This document shows, one piece after another, positions 10,089 through 19,096 of a stretch of DNA of 64,000 bases. The notes under the pieces are model-generated. The model was not told the DNA's origin. It ran no database searches and saw only the letters and a list, made by a program, of their open reading frames with translations. Each line of letters begins with the position of its first letter. Within the stretch, counting starts at the first letter, position 1. The position numbers and the translations under genes were made by a program. This DNA comes from Delftia acidovorans. Its GTDB lineage: Bacteria; Pseudomonadota; Gammaproteobacteria; Burkholderiales; Burkholderiaceae_C. The stretch covers positions 248,001-312,000 of the forward strand of contig JAITUC010000031.1 of assembly GCA_031286585.1 (NCBI GenBank). Reading direction: 5' to 3'.

Positions 10089-11354
10089 ATGGATACCGAC
10101 ACCCAACTGAAGCAGGACATCGCGCAGCTGCGCGTCAACGGAAGCCGGCTGTGGGATTCGCTCATGGAACTGGCCCGGATCGGCGCCACGCCCAAGGGCG
10201 GCGTCTGCCGCCTGACGCTGACCGACCTGGACCGCCAGGGCCGTGACCTGGTGACCCGCTGGGCGCGCGAGGCAGGCATGACGGTGACCATCGACAAGAT
10301 CGGCAACGGCTTCATGCGCCGGCCCGGGCGCGACAACAGCCTGCCGCCCATCATGACGGGCAGCCACATCGACACCCAGCCCACGGGCGGCAAGTTCGAC
10401 GGCAACTACGGCGTGCTGGCGGGGCTGGAGGTGGTGCGCACGCTCAACGACCATGGCATCGAGACCGAAGCCCCCATCGAGGTGGCATTCTGGACGAACG
10501 AGGAAGGCTCGCGCTTCGTGCCGGTGATGATGGGCTCCGGCGTGTTTGCCCGGGCCTTCACGCTGGAGCATGCCTATGCCGCCACCGATTCCGAGGGCAA
10601 GACCGTCAAGGGCGAGCTGGAGCGCATCGGCTATGTGGGCAGCCAGGAGCCCGGCGACCACCCGATCGGTGCCTATTTCGAGGCCCATATCGAACAGGGC
10701 CCCGTGTTGGAGGACAACGCCAGGACCATTGGCGTGGTCACCGGCGTGCTGGGCATCCGCTGGTACGACTGCGTGGTCACGGGCATGGAGGCCCATGCCG
10801 GCCCCACGCCCATGGCGCTGCGAAAGGATGCGCTGCAGGCGGCCGCGCAGCTCATGCAGGAAGTGGTGGCCTGCGCCCACCGCCATCCGCCCCACGGGCG
10901 CGGCACCGTGGGCATGGTGCAGGTCCATCCCAACAGCCGCAACGTGATCCCGGGGCAGGTCAAATTCAGCATCGATCTGCGCAACGCCACCGATGCCGAC
11001 TGCGAAGCCATGGACGCCGACATCCGCGCCGTGGCCGCGCGCATCAGCCAGGAGACGGGCCTGCCCATCACGATCAACCTGGTCTCCAGCTACCCGGCCC
11101 AGCCCTTTCATGGCGACTGCGTGGATGCGGTGGCGCGCGCCGCCAAGGCCCTGGGCTACTCGCACATGCCCGTTGTCTCGGGGGCCGGGCATGACGCGGT
11201 CTACATGGCGCGCCTGGCACCGGCCGGCATGGTCTTCATCCCCTGCAAGGACGGCATCAGCCACAACGAGATCGAAGATGCCGCGCCGGCCGATATCACC
11301 GCAGGCTGCAATGTGCTGATGCACGCCATGCTGGAACGCGCCAAGGTGCTGTGA
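10089..11354 (+). CDS. Zn-dependent amidase: beta-ureidopropionase / N-carbamoyl amino acid hydrolase
   Basis: An M20-type amidohydrolase of 421 residues in the hydantoinase/carbamoylase family. Metal-binding landmarks are MTGSHIDTQPTGGKFDGNYGV, WTNEEGSRF, YFEAHIEQGPVLE and the late PVVSGAGHDAVYMA. The lid/dimerisation domain has GMEAHAGPTPM. In this operon it should hydrolyse N-carbamoyl-beta-alanine to beta-alanine, CO2 and ammonia, the last step of reductive pyrimidine catabolism. L-carbamoylase and allantoate amidohydrolase are paralogous alternatives, and context decides between them. AGGAGA precedes the ATG. Confidence 0.9.
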   Translation: MDTDTQLKQDIAQLRVNGSRLWDSLMELARIGATPKGGVCRLTLTDLDRQGRDLVTRWAREAGMTVTIDKIGNGFMRRPGRDNSLPPIMTGSHIDTQPTGGKFDGNYGVLAGLEVVRTLNDHGIETEAPIEVAFWTNEEGSRFVPVMMGSGVFARAFTLEHAYAATDSEGKTVKGELERIGYVGSQEPGDHPIGAYFEAHIEQGPVLEDNARTIGVVTGVLGIRWYDCVVTGMEAHAGPTPMALRKDALQAAAQLMQEVVACAHRHPPHGRGTVGMVQVHPNSRNVIPGQVKFSIDLRNATDADCEAMDADIRAVAARISQETGLPITINLVSSYPAQPFHGDCVDAVARAAKALGYSHMPVVSGAGHDAVYMARLAPAGMVFIPCKDGISHNEIEDAAPADITAGCNVLMHAMLERAKVL

Positions 11355-11424
11355 TCGGAAAAACTGCGCAACTTGCCCGGAAGCCCTGTTTTGCACTGCT
11401 ATACTTGCGGCTTCAACAAACGAC

Positions 11425-11501
11425 AGGCGCGTAGCTCAGCTGGTTAGAGCACCACCTTGACATGGTGGGGGTCGTTGGTTCGAGTCCAATCGCGCCTACC
11501 A
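11425..11501 (+). tRNA. tRNA-Val(GAC), second copy
   Basis: Identical in sequence to 2062-2138, with anticodon GAC and encoded CCA. A TATACT -10-like box precedes it at about 11400-11405. It is followed by its own terminator. Confidence 0.97.
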
Positions 11502-11527
11502 AACAAAGCAGTCTCACCAGGGGCTGC

Positions 11528-11558
11528 AAAAAATCCCGCTTCAAGCGGGATTTTTTTT
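11528..11558 (+). terminator. Rho-independent terminator after tRNA-Val
   Basis: ATCCCGCTT/AAGCGGGAT hairpin, A-run on the left and eight T on the right. Confidence 0.9.
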
Positions 11559-11657
11559 GCCCGGACGGCGGCAAGGCGGCCATTCGCTTTGTCGCATGCG
11601 TTGATCACCATCAGGGTTACTGCTGCGCCAGGTGCGGTGTGCGCTGCCTAGAATCTG

Positions 11658-11668
11658 TTGCACTGCAA
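11658..11668. promoter_or_regulatory. TTGCA-type palindrome upstream of phaR
   Basis: TTGCA-C-TGCAA is a perfect inverted repeat just downstream of a TAGAAT -10-like box (11649-11654). PhaR proteins bind TTGC/TGC-rich inverted repeats and autoregulate, so this is a candidate operator. Confidence 0.5.
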
Positions 11669-11716
11669 TAGATCGATGGCCCGTACAAGCAGGTACAAGC
11701 ACGTACAAGAGGAGAA

Positions 11717-11728
11717 GCATTGCAATGC
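11717..11728. promoter_or_regulatory. Perfect palindrome over the phaR start codon
   Basis: GCATTGCAATGC is a perfect 12-base palindrome that includes the phaR ATG (11725) and shares the TTGCAA core with the site at 11658. It is a candidate second autoregulatory site. Confidence 0.45.
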
Positions 11729-12264
11729 AAGAGACGACAACAGCCGCCGCCCCCAGCGCCCAGCGCGTGATCAAGAAATACCCCAACCGCCGTCTCTACG
11801 ACACCAACACGTCCTCCTACATCACGCTGACGGAAGTCAAGCAGCTGGTGATGGGCAACGAGCCCGTGGTGGTCAAGGACGCCAAGACCGGCGAAGACCT
11901 CACGCGCAGCATCCTGCTGCAGATCATTCTGGAAGAAGAGGCCGGCGGCGCGCCCATGTTCTCCGAGACCGTGCTGGCCAACATCATCCGTTTCTACGGC
12001 CATGCCATGCAGGGCTACATGGGCTCGTACCTGGAAAAGAACGTGCAGATGTTCACCGACTTCCAGAACAAGCTGGCCGAGCAGGCGCAGGGCACCTCGC
12101 CCGAGGCCTGGAGCCAGTTCATGCGCATGCAGCCGCCCGCCATGCAGAACATGATGAGCAGCTACATGGAGCAGTCGCAGAGCATGTTCACCCAGATGCA
12201 GGAGCAGATGCAAAAGCAGACCGAGCAGATGCTGAGCGCCCTGGGCATCAAGCGCGGCAGCTGA
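11725..12264 (+). CDS. phaR: Polyhydroxyalkanoate synthesis repressor PhaR
   Basis: A 179-residue DNA- and PHA-binding repressor that controls phasin genes and itself. The conserved N-terminal domain reads RVIKKYPNRRLYDTNTSSYITLTEVKQLV, followed by the PHB-accumulation regulatory segment with VVVKDAKTGEDLTRSILLQIILEEE. The C-terminal third is rich in methionine and glutamine and helical. The ATG at 11725 follows GAGGAG at about ten bases and matches the usual N-terminus. The two TTGCA palindromes in front of it suggest autoregulation. The rimO gene follows after 65 bases. Confidence 0.95.
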   Translation: MQETTTAAAPSAQRVIKKYPNRRLYDTNTSSYITLTEVKQLVMGNEPVVVKDAKTGEDLTRSILLQIILEEEAGGAPMFSETVLANIIRFYGHAMQGYMGSYLEKNVQMFTDFQNKLAEQAQGTSPEAWSQFMRMQPPAMQNMMSSYMEQSQSMFTQMQEQMQKQTEQMLSALGIKRGS

Positions 12265-12329
12265 GCTTTCAGGGATAAGTTCGGGGTCGATGTGCCAAGT
12301 TCACGCAGAACTGGGACAATATCGCCCCT

Positions 12330-13745
12330 ATGAATCCCACGAGCGACGCAACAACCATGACAACCCCTGCCGGCGCGGCCGCTCCGCGCGTGGGCTTCGT
12401 ATCTCTTGGCTGCCCCAAGGCACTCACGGACTCCGAACTCATCCTTACCCAACTCAGCGCCGAGGGCTACCAGACCTCCAAGACCTTCGAGGGCGCCGAC
12501 CTGGTGATCGTCAACACCTGCGGTTTCATCGATGACGCCGTGCGCGAGAGCCTGGACACCATCGGCGAGGCGCTGGCCGAGAACGGCAAGGTCATCGTCA
12601 CGGGCTGCCTGGGCGCCAAGGCGGGCAAGGACGGCGGCAACCTGATCCAGGAAGTGCACCCCAGCGTGCTGGCCGTGACCGGGCCGCACGCCACGCAGGA
12701 GGTGATGAATGCCGTCCACACCCATCTGCCCAAGCCGCACGATCCCTTCATCGACCTGGTGCCGGGCGCCTTTGGTGAGGCGGGCATCAAGCTCACCCCC
12801 AGGCACTACGCCTACCTGAAGATTTCCGAGGGCTGCAACCACCGCTGCACCTTCTGCATCATCCCCTCCATGCGCGGTGATCTGGTCTCGCGTCCGGTGG
12901 GCGATGTGCTCAAGGAGGCGCGTGCGCTGTTCGAGGGCGGCGTCAAGGAACTGCTGGTGATCAGCCAGGACACCTCGGCCTATGGCGTGGACGTGAAGTA
13001 CCGCACGGGCTTTTGGGACGGCAAGCCGGTGAAGACGCGCATGCTCGAACTGGTGCAGACGCTGGCCGAGATCGCCGAGCCCTATGGGGCCTGGGTGCGC
13101 CTGCACTATGTCTATCCGTACCCCAGCGTGGACGAGATCATTCCGTTCATGGCCACGGGCCGCGTGCTGCCCTATCTGGACGTGCCCTTCCAGCACAGCC
13201 ATCCCGATGTCTTGAAGCGCATGAAGCGCCCGGCCAACGGCGAGAAGAACCTGGAGCGTCTGCAGCGCTGGCGCGAGATCTGTCCTGATCTGGTGATCCG
13301 CTCCACCTTCATCGCGGGCTTCCCCGGCGAGACCGAGCAGGAGTTCGAGCACCTGCTGCAGTTCCTGCGCGAGGCGCAGATCGACCGCGCGGGCTGCTTT
13401 GCCTACAGTCCGGTCGAAGGCGCCGCCGCCAACGAGATTCCCGGCATGCTGCCCGAGGAAGTGCGCGAGGAGCGCCGCGCGCGCTTCATGGCCGTGGCCG
13501 AAGAGGTGTCCACTGCACGCCTGCAAAAGCGCGTGGGCCAGACCATGCAGGTGCTGGTGGACAAGTCCGTGGGCCTGGGCAAGAAGGGGGGCGTGGGCCG
13601 CAGCTATGCCGATGCGCCCGAGATCGACGGCCTGGTGCACCTGCTGCCGCCCGAGAAGGCCAGCAAGACCTACAAGGTAGGCGACTTCGTGAAGGCGCGC
13701 ATCGTGGGCACGCAGGGCCACGACCTGGTGGGCCAGCCCGTGTAA
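12330..13745 (+). CDS. rimO: Ribosomal protein S12 methylthiotransferase RimO
   Basis: A radical-SAM enzyme that adds a methylthio group to Asp of ribosomal protein S12. Its 471 residues have the N-terminal MTTase domain ([30 protein letters not shown] provide three cluster cysteines). The radical-SAM motif [11 protein letters not shown] (CxxxCxxC) follows, and the C-terminal TRAM region ends in [15 protein letters not shown]. RimO is distinguished from MiaB by [11 protein letters not shown] second in-frame ATG at 12357 is an alternative start; neither has a strong ribosome site. Confidence 0.95.
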   Translation: MNPTSDATTMTTPAGAAAPRVGFVSLGCPKALTDSELILTQLSAEGYQTSKTFEGADLVIVNTCGFIDDAVRESLDTIGEALAENGKVIVTGCLGAKAGKDGGNLIQEVHPSVLAVTGPHATQEVMNAVHTHLPKPHDPFIDLVPGAFGEAGIKLTPRHYAYLKISEGCNHRCTFCIIPSMRGDLVSRPVGDVLKEARALFEGGVKELLVISQDTSAYGVDVKYRTGFWDGKPVKTRMLELVQTLAEIAEPYGAWVRLHYVYPYPSVDEIIPFMATGRVLPYLDVPFQHSHPDVLKRMKRPANGEKNLERLQRWREICPDLVIRSTFIAGFPGETEQEFEHLLQFLREAQIDRAGCFAYSPVEGAAANEIPGMLPEEVREERRARFMAVAEEVSTARLQKRVGQTMQVLVDKSVGLGKKGGVGRSYADAPEIDGLVHLLPPEKASKTYKVGDFVKARIVGTQGHDLVGQPV

Positions 13746-13765
13746 GGCCTGCGTTCGCATCCTTG

Positions 13766-13801
13766 AAAAGCGGGCAAGGTTTTCCTTGCCCGCTTTTTTT
13801 T
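13766..13801 (+). terminator. Rho-independent terminator after rimO
   Basis: GCGGGCAAGG/CCTTGCCCGC hairpin, preceded by AAAA and followed by eight T. Confidence 0.92.
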
Positions 13802-13896
13802 GTCCTTGATGGTCCAAGGCCTGATTTCGATCAAGGCGCCCGGGTCGCTTCGCTGAAATGCTGTACCTACTTTGACGCAAAGAAAGGATGGCGCGA

Positions 13897-14925
13897 ATGA
13901 ACAGGACCATGAAGGCCGCCGTGGTGCGGGAGTTTGGCAAGCCCCTCACCATCGAGGAAGTCCAGGTGCCCCGGCCCGATCCCGGTCATGTGCTGGTGAA
14001 GATCGAGGCCTGCGGCGTCTGCCATACCGACCTGCATGCGGCGCAGGGCGATTGGCCCGTCAAGCCCAATCCGCCTTTCATCCCCGGCCATGAAGGCGTG
14101 GGCTATGTGGCCGCCGTGGGTGCAGGCGTCACGCATGTGAAGGAAGGCGACCGGGTCGGCATTCCCTGGCTCTATACCGCCTGCGGCCATTGCGAGCATT
14201 GCCTGGGCGGCTGGGAGACGCTGTGCGAGCAGCAAAAGAACACCGGCTACTCCGTCAACGGCGGCTTTGCGCAGTACGCGCTGGCCGATGCCAACTTCGT
14301 GGGCCTGCTGCCCGGCAGCGTGGACCTCATCGAGATCGCGCCCGTGCTGTGCGCGGGGGTCACCGTCTACAAGGGCCTGAAGGTCACGGACACCAAGCCG
14401 GGCAACTGGGTGGTGATCTCGGGCATTGGCGGCCTGGGCCACATGGCCGTGCAGTACGCCAAGGCCATGGGCCTGAACGTGGCGGCGGTGGATGTGGATG
14501 ACGACAAGCTGGCGCTGGCCAGGCGACTGGGTGCGCAGGTCACGGTCAACGCCATGACCACGGATCCTGCTGCCTACCTGAAGAAGGAGATCGGCGGCGC
14601 ACACGGCGCCCTGGTGACGGCGGTATCGCCCAAGGCCTTCGAGCAGGCGCTGGGCATGGTCCGGCGCGGCGGCACGGTGTCGCTCAACGGCCTGCCGCCC
14701 GGCAGCTTCCCGTTGCCCATCTTCAACATGGTGCTCAGCGGCGTGACGGTGCGCGGCTCCATCGTGGGCACGCGGCTGGACCTGCAGGAGTCGCTGGACT
14801 TCGCGGCCATGGGCAAGGTCAAGGCCACCGTGTCCACCGACCGGCTGGAGAACATCAACGACATCTTTGCGCGCATGCACGAAGGCAAGATCGAAGGGCG
14901 TGTGGTGCTGGACCTGAACGCCTGA
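13897..14925 (+). CDS. adhP: Zinc-dependent alcohol dehydrogenase, AdhP type
   Basis: A 342-residue medium-chain NAD(P)-dependent alcohol dehydrogenase for short primary alcohols and aldehydes. The catalytic zinc ligands sit in [15 protein letters not shown] and GHEGVGYV. The structural zinc loop is [15 protein letters not shown]. The Rossmann motif is [15 protein letters not shown]. The sequence follows E. coli AdhP closely ([32 protein letters not shown]). I chose ATG 13897 because AAAGGA ends eight bases upstream; ATG 13888 overlaps that site. It is monocistronic. Confidence 0.92.
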   Translation: MNRTMKAAVVREFGKPLTIEEVQVPRPDPGHVLVKIEACGVCHTDLHAAQGDWPVKPNPPFIPGHEGVGYVAAVGAGVTHVKEGDRVGIPWLYTACGHCEHCLGGWETLCEQQKNTGYSVNGGFAQYALADANFVGLLPGSVDLIEIAPVLCAGVTVYKGLKVTDTKPGNWVVISGIGGLGHMAVQYAKAMGLNVAAVDVDDDKLALARRLGAQVTVNAMTTDPAAYLKKEIGGAHGALVTAVSPKAFEQALGMVRRGGTVSLNGLPPGSFPLPIFNMVLSGVTVRGSIVGTRLDLQESLDFAAMGKVKATVSTDRLENINDIFARMHEGKIEGRVVLDLNA

Positions 14926-14939
14926 CGCTTTCCTCGCCC

Positions 14940-14970
14940 AAAAAAACAGGCTTCCCTCGGGAAGCCTGTT
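14940..14970 (-). terminator. Terminator for the MATE gene
   Basis: ACAGGCTTCC/GGAAGCCTGT hairpin with seven A on its left, which read as a T-run on the minus strand. It lies directly after the MATE stop codon and also separates it from the convergent adhP. Confidence 0.85.
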
Positions 14971-14986
14971 GTGCGTGGCGCATGCC

Positions 14987-16405
14987 TTACACCATGCGGC
15001 GGATGGGTCGCTTCTTCCAGACCAGCTTGTAGTAGGCGGTCTGCAGGCACAGCGTCAGGGTATAGGACAGCGGAAATGCCATCCAGATCCCCATCAGCCC
15101 GAAGCTGCGGCTCAGCCACCAGGCCATGGGCAGCTCCAGCACGGCGAGCACCGTGATGGTGATGGCCGTGGGAATGACCACGTCACCGCTGGCACGCATG
15201 ATGGACGACAGGGCGATGAAGCAGCCCAGCAGCAGGCCGCTCCACAGCACGATGTACAGCAGCTCGATGGCCAGCACCAGCACCTGCTCCTCGGTGATGA
15301 ACATGCCCAGCAGCGGCCGTGCGAACACGCTGCCGATCAGGGCCAGGGCGGCGCCCAGCACCAGGTTCATGCGGATGGCCGTGGCCGTGATGGCGCCCAG
15401 GCGCTCACTGCGGCCTGCGCCAATGGCCTGGGCCCCCAGGATGGAGGCCGTGATGGCCACCGAGATCACCGGGAACTGCGCAAACGAGTTGATCTGGTAG
15501 ACCGCACCGTAGGCTGCCGTGGCGCTGGAGCCGAAGCCGTTGACCAGCGACACGACCACCAGGCCCGCCATGGAGGAGGCAATCATTTGCACGCCCGTGG
15601 GAATGCCCACGCGCAGGATGCTCTTGAGCAGGGTCCTGTCGATGCGCAGGGTCTTCCACAACTCGGCATTGGGCGCCAGCGGACTGCCGATGCGGCGCAG
15701 CCGCCAGCCCAGCCAGGCCAGCGCCAGGGTGAAGCCCAGGATCATGGACACGCCCGCGCTGGCCACGCCCAGGCGCGGCAGGCCGGCCCAGCCCGCAATC
15801 AGCGCCGGGGTGCAGGCCAGTCCTGTCACCGTGGAGATCAGCAGCGCGAACATGGGCGAGACCGTGTCGCCCACGCCACGCAGCAGCGAGGTGGCCAGCA
15901 GGAAGACGAACAGCCCCGGCATGCCCAGCAGCACGATGCGCGAATACAGGGTGGCCTGCTCCATGATGTCCGGGGGCGTGCCCAGCAGCCGCATCAGCGG
16001 GCCGGTGAACAGGCCGCCGAACAGTGCGACGAGGGCGCCGAACAGCAGGCCTACGCACAGGGTCGTGCCTGCGATGGCGCGCAGCTTGTCATGCATGCGC
16101 GCACCGTAGGCCTGGCCGATCAGCACCGAGGAGCCTGCGCCCAGTCCGATCACGAAGGCGATGAAGACGAACATCACAGGAAAGAAGGCCGCGACGGCGG
16201 CCAACGCCTGCACGCCCAGCATCTGGCCGATGAAGACGCTGTTGATGGTGCCCGACAGCGATTGCAGGATGTTGGCCAGCACCATGGGGCCCAGGAACAC
16301 CAGAAAGGTGCGCCACAGCGGCTGGCTGCCGGCAACGGGCGGCCCGCCGGGGCCGGATGCGGCAGGCGCGGCGGCCTGGGGCAAAGGTTGGGTCGGTTTC
16401 GTCAT
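14987..16405 (-). CDS. MATE-family multidrug/Na+ efflux transporter
   Basis: A 472-residue inner-membrane antiporter with twelve predicted hydrophobic segments in two pseudo-repeats. Family landmarks are LVFLGPMVLANILQSLSGTINSVFIGQMLG at the N-terminus, LGAGSSVLIGQAYGA, and the matching second-half segment INSFAQFPVISVAITASILGAQAIGAGR. MATE pumps export cationic drugs using Na+ or H+. The frame extends far upstream, but that part is antisense-like sequence of the DUF2239 gene. The ATG at 16405 (MTKPTQPL) begins a proline/alanine-rich cytoplasmic lead just before the first membrane helix. It lies downstream of DUF2239 on the same strand. Confidence 0.92.
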   Translation of the reverse strand: MTKPTQPLPQAAAPAASGPGGPPVAGSQPLWRTFLVFLGPMVLANILQSLSGTINSVFIGQMLGVQALAAVAAFFPVMFVFIAFVIGLGAGSSVLIGQAYGARMHDKLRAIAGTTLCVGLLFGALVALFGGLFTGPLMRLLGTPPDIMEQATLYSRIVLLGMPGLFVFLLATSLLRGVGDTVSPMFALLISTVTGLACTPALIAGWAGLPRLGVASAGVSMILGFTLALAWLGWRLRRIGSPLAPNAELWKTLRIDRTLLKSILRVGIPTGVQMIASSMAGLVVVSLVNGFGSSATAAYGAVYQINSFAQFPVISVAITASILGAQAIGAGRSERLGAITATAIRMNLVLGAALALIGSVFARPLLGMFITEEQVLVLAIELLYIVLWSGLLLGCFIALSSIMRASGDVVIPTAITITVLAVLELPMAWWLSRSFGLMGIWMAFPLSYTLTLCLQTAYYKLVWKKRPIRRMV

Positions 16406-16458
16406 GTTGTGTCTGGTAATGCGACGAGAAAAGCAATGAGTTCGGGTAGGTCTGGTCT

Positions 16459-17079
16459 TCAGTCCTGGGCGGGCGCCGCAGGTGAGGCCGTCCACACGGG
16501 GCCGCCCAGTTGCTGCAGATAGCTTCGCACATCCTCGGGCCAGGCGGCGGTGTGCTGTGCAAAGGCTTCTGCCTGGCGCGCGAACAGGGCGCGGCTGGCG
16601 TCCTCGAAATGGGGGAGGTCGCCCGCCATCTCGCTCATGAAGCGGTAGACGGCTTCGGTGGCGGCGCGCATGGCATCCTGTGCGGCGTGCTTGCCGCGCG
16701 CCTCCTCGATCAGCCTGCGCAGTGCGCCGGAGGCGCCGCCGGGCTGGCGGTTGAGCCATTCCCAATGGCGGGGCAGCAAGGTCACCTCGCGCGCCACCAC
16801 GCCCAGCCTGGGCCGGCCCACGCTGCGGGGCGCGGCGGCTTCGGCGGGGGCGGGCGTTGCCGCCAGCTCGCTGCGCCAGTCCAGATCCAGCCGCATGCCG
16901 CTGTGGTCGTCGAACACCCACAGCGGCGGCGCGGTCCCGCTGTCGTGGGCCTGTTGCTCATGGCTTTGCAGGAACTTCAGGATGGCCGGCCTGCCGGCCT
17001 GCAGCAGCCGGCGGTGGCCCTGGAAGATGGTGTAGCTGGGTGCGGGCTCGGCGGCCGCTGCGCTGGATTCGGTAGTCAT
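16459..17079 (-). CDS. DUF2239 family protein
   Basis: A 206-residue soluble protein of DUF2239. Family hallmarks are the N-terminal YTIFQGHRRLLQAG, the VFDDHSGMRLDLD segment and the near-invariant VAREVTLLPRHWEWLNRQPGGAS, followed by ALRRLIEEAR. Function is not established for the family. It precedes the MATE gene on the same strand with a 53-base gap, so co-transcription is likely. The promoter at 17087-17115 places the expected transcription start essentially at the ATG, implying a leaderless or very short leader message. Confidence 0.85.
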   Translation of the reverse strand: MTTESSAAAAEPAPSYTIFQGHRRLLQAGRPAILKFLQSHEQQAHDSGTAPPLWVFDDHSGMRLDLDWRSELAATPAPAEAAAPRSVGRPRLGVVAREVTLLPRHWEWLNRQPGGASGALRRLIEEARGKHAAQDAMRAATEAVYRFMSEMAGDLPHFEDASRALFARQAEAFAQHTAAWPEDVRSYLQQLGGPVWTASPAAPAQD

Positions 17080-17086
17080 GGCGCAT

Positions 17087-17115
17087 ATATTAGCCGGGTA
17101 AAATTATTGCGTCAA
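17087..17115 (-). promoter_or_regulatory. Near-consensus sigma-70 promoter of the DUF2239 gene
   Basis: On the minus strand TTGACG (17110-17115), a 17-base spacer and TAATAT (17087-17092). The start codon is only seven bases from the -10 box. Confidence 0.75.
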
Positions 17116-17130
17116 TTAAATCCGGGTAAA
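17094..17130. repeat. Direct repeat CCGGGTAAA in the DUF2239 promoter
   Basis: CCGGGTAAA occurs at 17094-17102 (inside the promoter spacer) and at 17122-17130 (just upstream of -35), 28 bases apart, or roughly 2.7 helical turns. A tandem regulator-binding site is plausible. Confidence 0.5.
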
Positions 17131-17156
17131 TATTGATGATCATACGGCGCGCAGGC

Positions 17157-17191
17157 AAAGAAAAAGCCCCTGCCAGAGACTGGCAGGGGCT
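17157..17191 (-). terminator. Terminator for efp
   Basis: A 12-base perfect stem AGCCCCTGCCAG/CTGGCAGGGGCT with loop AGA. The A-rich left flank gives a T-run on the minus strand, 26 bases past the efp stop. Confidence 0.9.
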
Positions 17192-17216
17192 TCGCAGAGG
17201 GAACTGCAGGCGTTGT

Positions 17217-17771
17217 TTAGACGCGCTTGCGGTATTCGCCGGTGCGGGTGTCGATTTCGATCTTGTCGCCCTGGCTCACGAACAGGGGCACGGGCACCTC
17301 GAAGCCGGTGGCGATCTTGGCGGGCTTGAGCACCTTGCCCGATGTGTCGCCCTTGACGGCGGGTTCGGTCCAGGTGATCTCGCGTTCCACGGAAGTGGGC
17401 AGTTCGCAGGAGATGGCCTTGCCGTCGTAGAACACGACTTCGGCCTGCATGCCGTCTTCCAGGTAGTTGATGGCATCGCCCATGTTGGCGGCTTCCACTT
17501 CGTACTGGTTGTAGTCGGCATCCATCCAGACGTACATCGGATCGGCGAAGTAGGAGTAGGTGCACTCCTTCTTGTCCAGGATCACGTTGTCGATCTTGTC
17601 GTCGGCCTTGAAGACGACTTCGGTGCCCATGTTGCCCAGCAGGGACTTGAGCTTCATGCGGACCGTAGCGGCGCCGCGGCCACCGCGAGCGTATTCGGTC
17701 TTCAGGACGATCATCGGGTCCTTGCCGTGCATGATGACGTTGCCGGCGCGGATTTCTTGAGCGATTTTCAT
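17217..17771 (-). CDS. efp: Translation elongation factor P, arginine-tip type
   Basis: EF-P relieves ribosome stalling at polyproline. The 184-residue protein starts [14 protein letters not shown] and has all three beta domains, ending [17 protein letters not shown]. The loop tip reads ARGGRGAAT, with arginine (R32) in place of the lysine that EpmA modifies in E. coli. This is the substrate class rhamnosylated by EarP, whose gene lies immediately upstream on the same strand. A 5'-extended frame exists (from 17813), but homology begins at 17771. A strong terminator follows. Confidence 0.96.
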   Translation of the reverse strand: MKIAQEIRAGNVIMHGKDPMIVLKTEYARGGRGAATVRMKLKSLLGNMGTEVVFKADDKIDNVILDKKECTYSYFADPMYVWMDADYNQYEVEAANMGDAINYLEDGMQAEVVFYDGKAISCELPTSVEREITWTEPAVKGDTSGKVLKPAKIATGFEVPVPLFVSQGDKIEIDTRTGEYRKRV

Positions 17772-17929
17772 AGCTTGCTTGGCTGAGGTTGAGCCGCTCA
17801 ACAGGGCAGGCAAGCGAAGTCGCTGGGACGGTGCGCCTGCCGCAGTTCCGCGGCGGGTGCAACCCTGGTCAGTGGCGGCCGGCTGGCGGTCGCCCGCAGC
17901 GGCGCCTCCAGGGAGGCAAAACGTGCATT

Positions 17930-19075
17930 CTAGCTTTTTTCGGTCACGAAAGCTTGTAGCTGCTCAATCAATGGGGTCTGTTGCAGCAGCCGCAAGCGTG
18001 CCGCCTGCACGCATTCCTGCCATTGACGCAGCAGCTCGGGCGTGATCGCGGGCAGGGTGCCTGCCGGTGCCATGCCGTTCCAGGCATGGTGGAAGGCGCG
18101 CAGGCTGGCCGGCGCCTGCAGCCAGCCAAGAAAGGCGTCGAGCTTGTCGTGATGGGCGCCGTCGTGCTGGGGATAGATGTGCCAGACCAGCGGCTGGCCC
18201 GCCCAGAGCGCGCGGACCAGCGAGTCCTCGCCACGCACCAGGTTCAGGTCGCAGGCCCAGAGCATTTCGTCGAACTGCGGCTGGGGGCAGGGTGCCAGTG
18301 CATGCCGGGTCACTGCGTCTTGCTCCCGGGCCGGCATGCCGTCCATGGCCTGCTGCACGGCGGCGGCTGCGCGACCGGGGGTCACCAGCAAATGCGTGGC
18401 CTGCGGGAGCGGGGGGGCCGAATGCAGCCGGGCCAGCCATTGCGGCAGGGCAGGAGGCTCGTAGCAGAACAGCGAGATGGCGCAATCGCTGGCGGCCATG
18501 CCGTGGCGTGTGCGCCAAGACTGCCGGCCCTGTGTCGCAAAAGCCGCCTGGCGCGCGGCCAGATCCGGCTCGCGCAGCAGGCCGCCCGTGGCGACCGTGA
18601 AGCCCGGATAGAAGAACCACCGCGTCAACCCCGCAGCCGGCCCCGACATCAGCGGCGAGGGCAGGCGGTGGCAGCGCTCCACATAGTCCTCGGCCGACAG
18701 GTACTCGAGGTTGATCCACAGCGGGGCCCGGCGCGCGATGGCCGCCAGGAAGGGCGGCGGGATCTCGCAGCCAAAGGCCTCGATGACCACATCACCCACG
18801 GCCTGCGGGACGTCCTGCGCCTGCGTGGGCCAGCCGTGCACGCTGAGCCCGGCCGGGTGGGGCGGGGGCGCCATCCAGGCCAGGGCGCTGGCGTCGTCCA
18901 TCCACAGCCGCACGCGATGGCCGCGTGAGGCCAGGTCGGCCGCCGCGCGCCAGCACACGCCAATGTCTCCAAAGTTGTCTATGACCTGGCAGAAGATGTC
19001 CCAGGTCAGCGCAGGTGTCTGTCCGGGCGCCGGGGCGCGTGCCGGGGCGGGTGCGATGGGGATGAAGGGCAGCAT
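17930..19075 (-). CDS. earP: EF-P arginine rhamnosyltransferase EarP
   Basis: A GT-B inverting glycosyltransferase that moves rhamnose from dTDP-L-rhamnose to the tip arginine of EF-P. The family signature [21 protein letters not shown] is at the start of the first Rossmann domain. Further landmarks are [23 protein letters not shown], and [23 protein letters not shown], which corresponds to the nucleotide-sugar site. It is about 381 residues from ATG 19075; a GTG at 19093 is an alternative start. It is followed on the same strand by efp, the usual pairing in Arg-type EF-P bacteria. Confidence 0.94.
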   Translation of the reverse strand: MLPFIPIAPAPARAPAPGQTPALTWDIFCQVIDNFGDIGVCWRAAADLASRGHRVRLWMDDASALAWMAPPPHPAGLSVHGWPTQAQDVPQAVGDVVIEAFGCEIPPPFLAAIARRAPLWINLEYLSAEDYVERCHRLPSPLMSGPAAGLTRWFFYPGFTVATGGLLREPDLAARQAAFATQGRQSWRTRHGMAASDCAISLFCYEPPALPQWLARLHSAPPLPQATHLLVTPGRAAAAVQQAMDGMPAREQDAVTRHALAPCPQPQFDEMLWACDLNLVRGEDSLVRALWAGQPLVWHIYPQHDGAHHDKLDAFLGWLQAPASLRAFHHAWNGMAPAGTLPAITPELLRQWQECVQAARLRLLQQTPLIEQLQAFVTEKS

Positions 19076-19096
19076 GGGAATCGGGGCTCGCACAGA

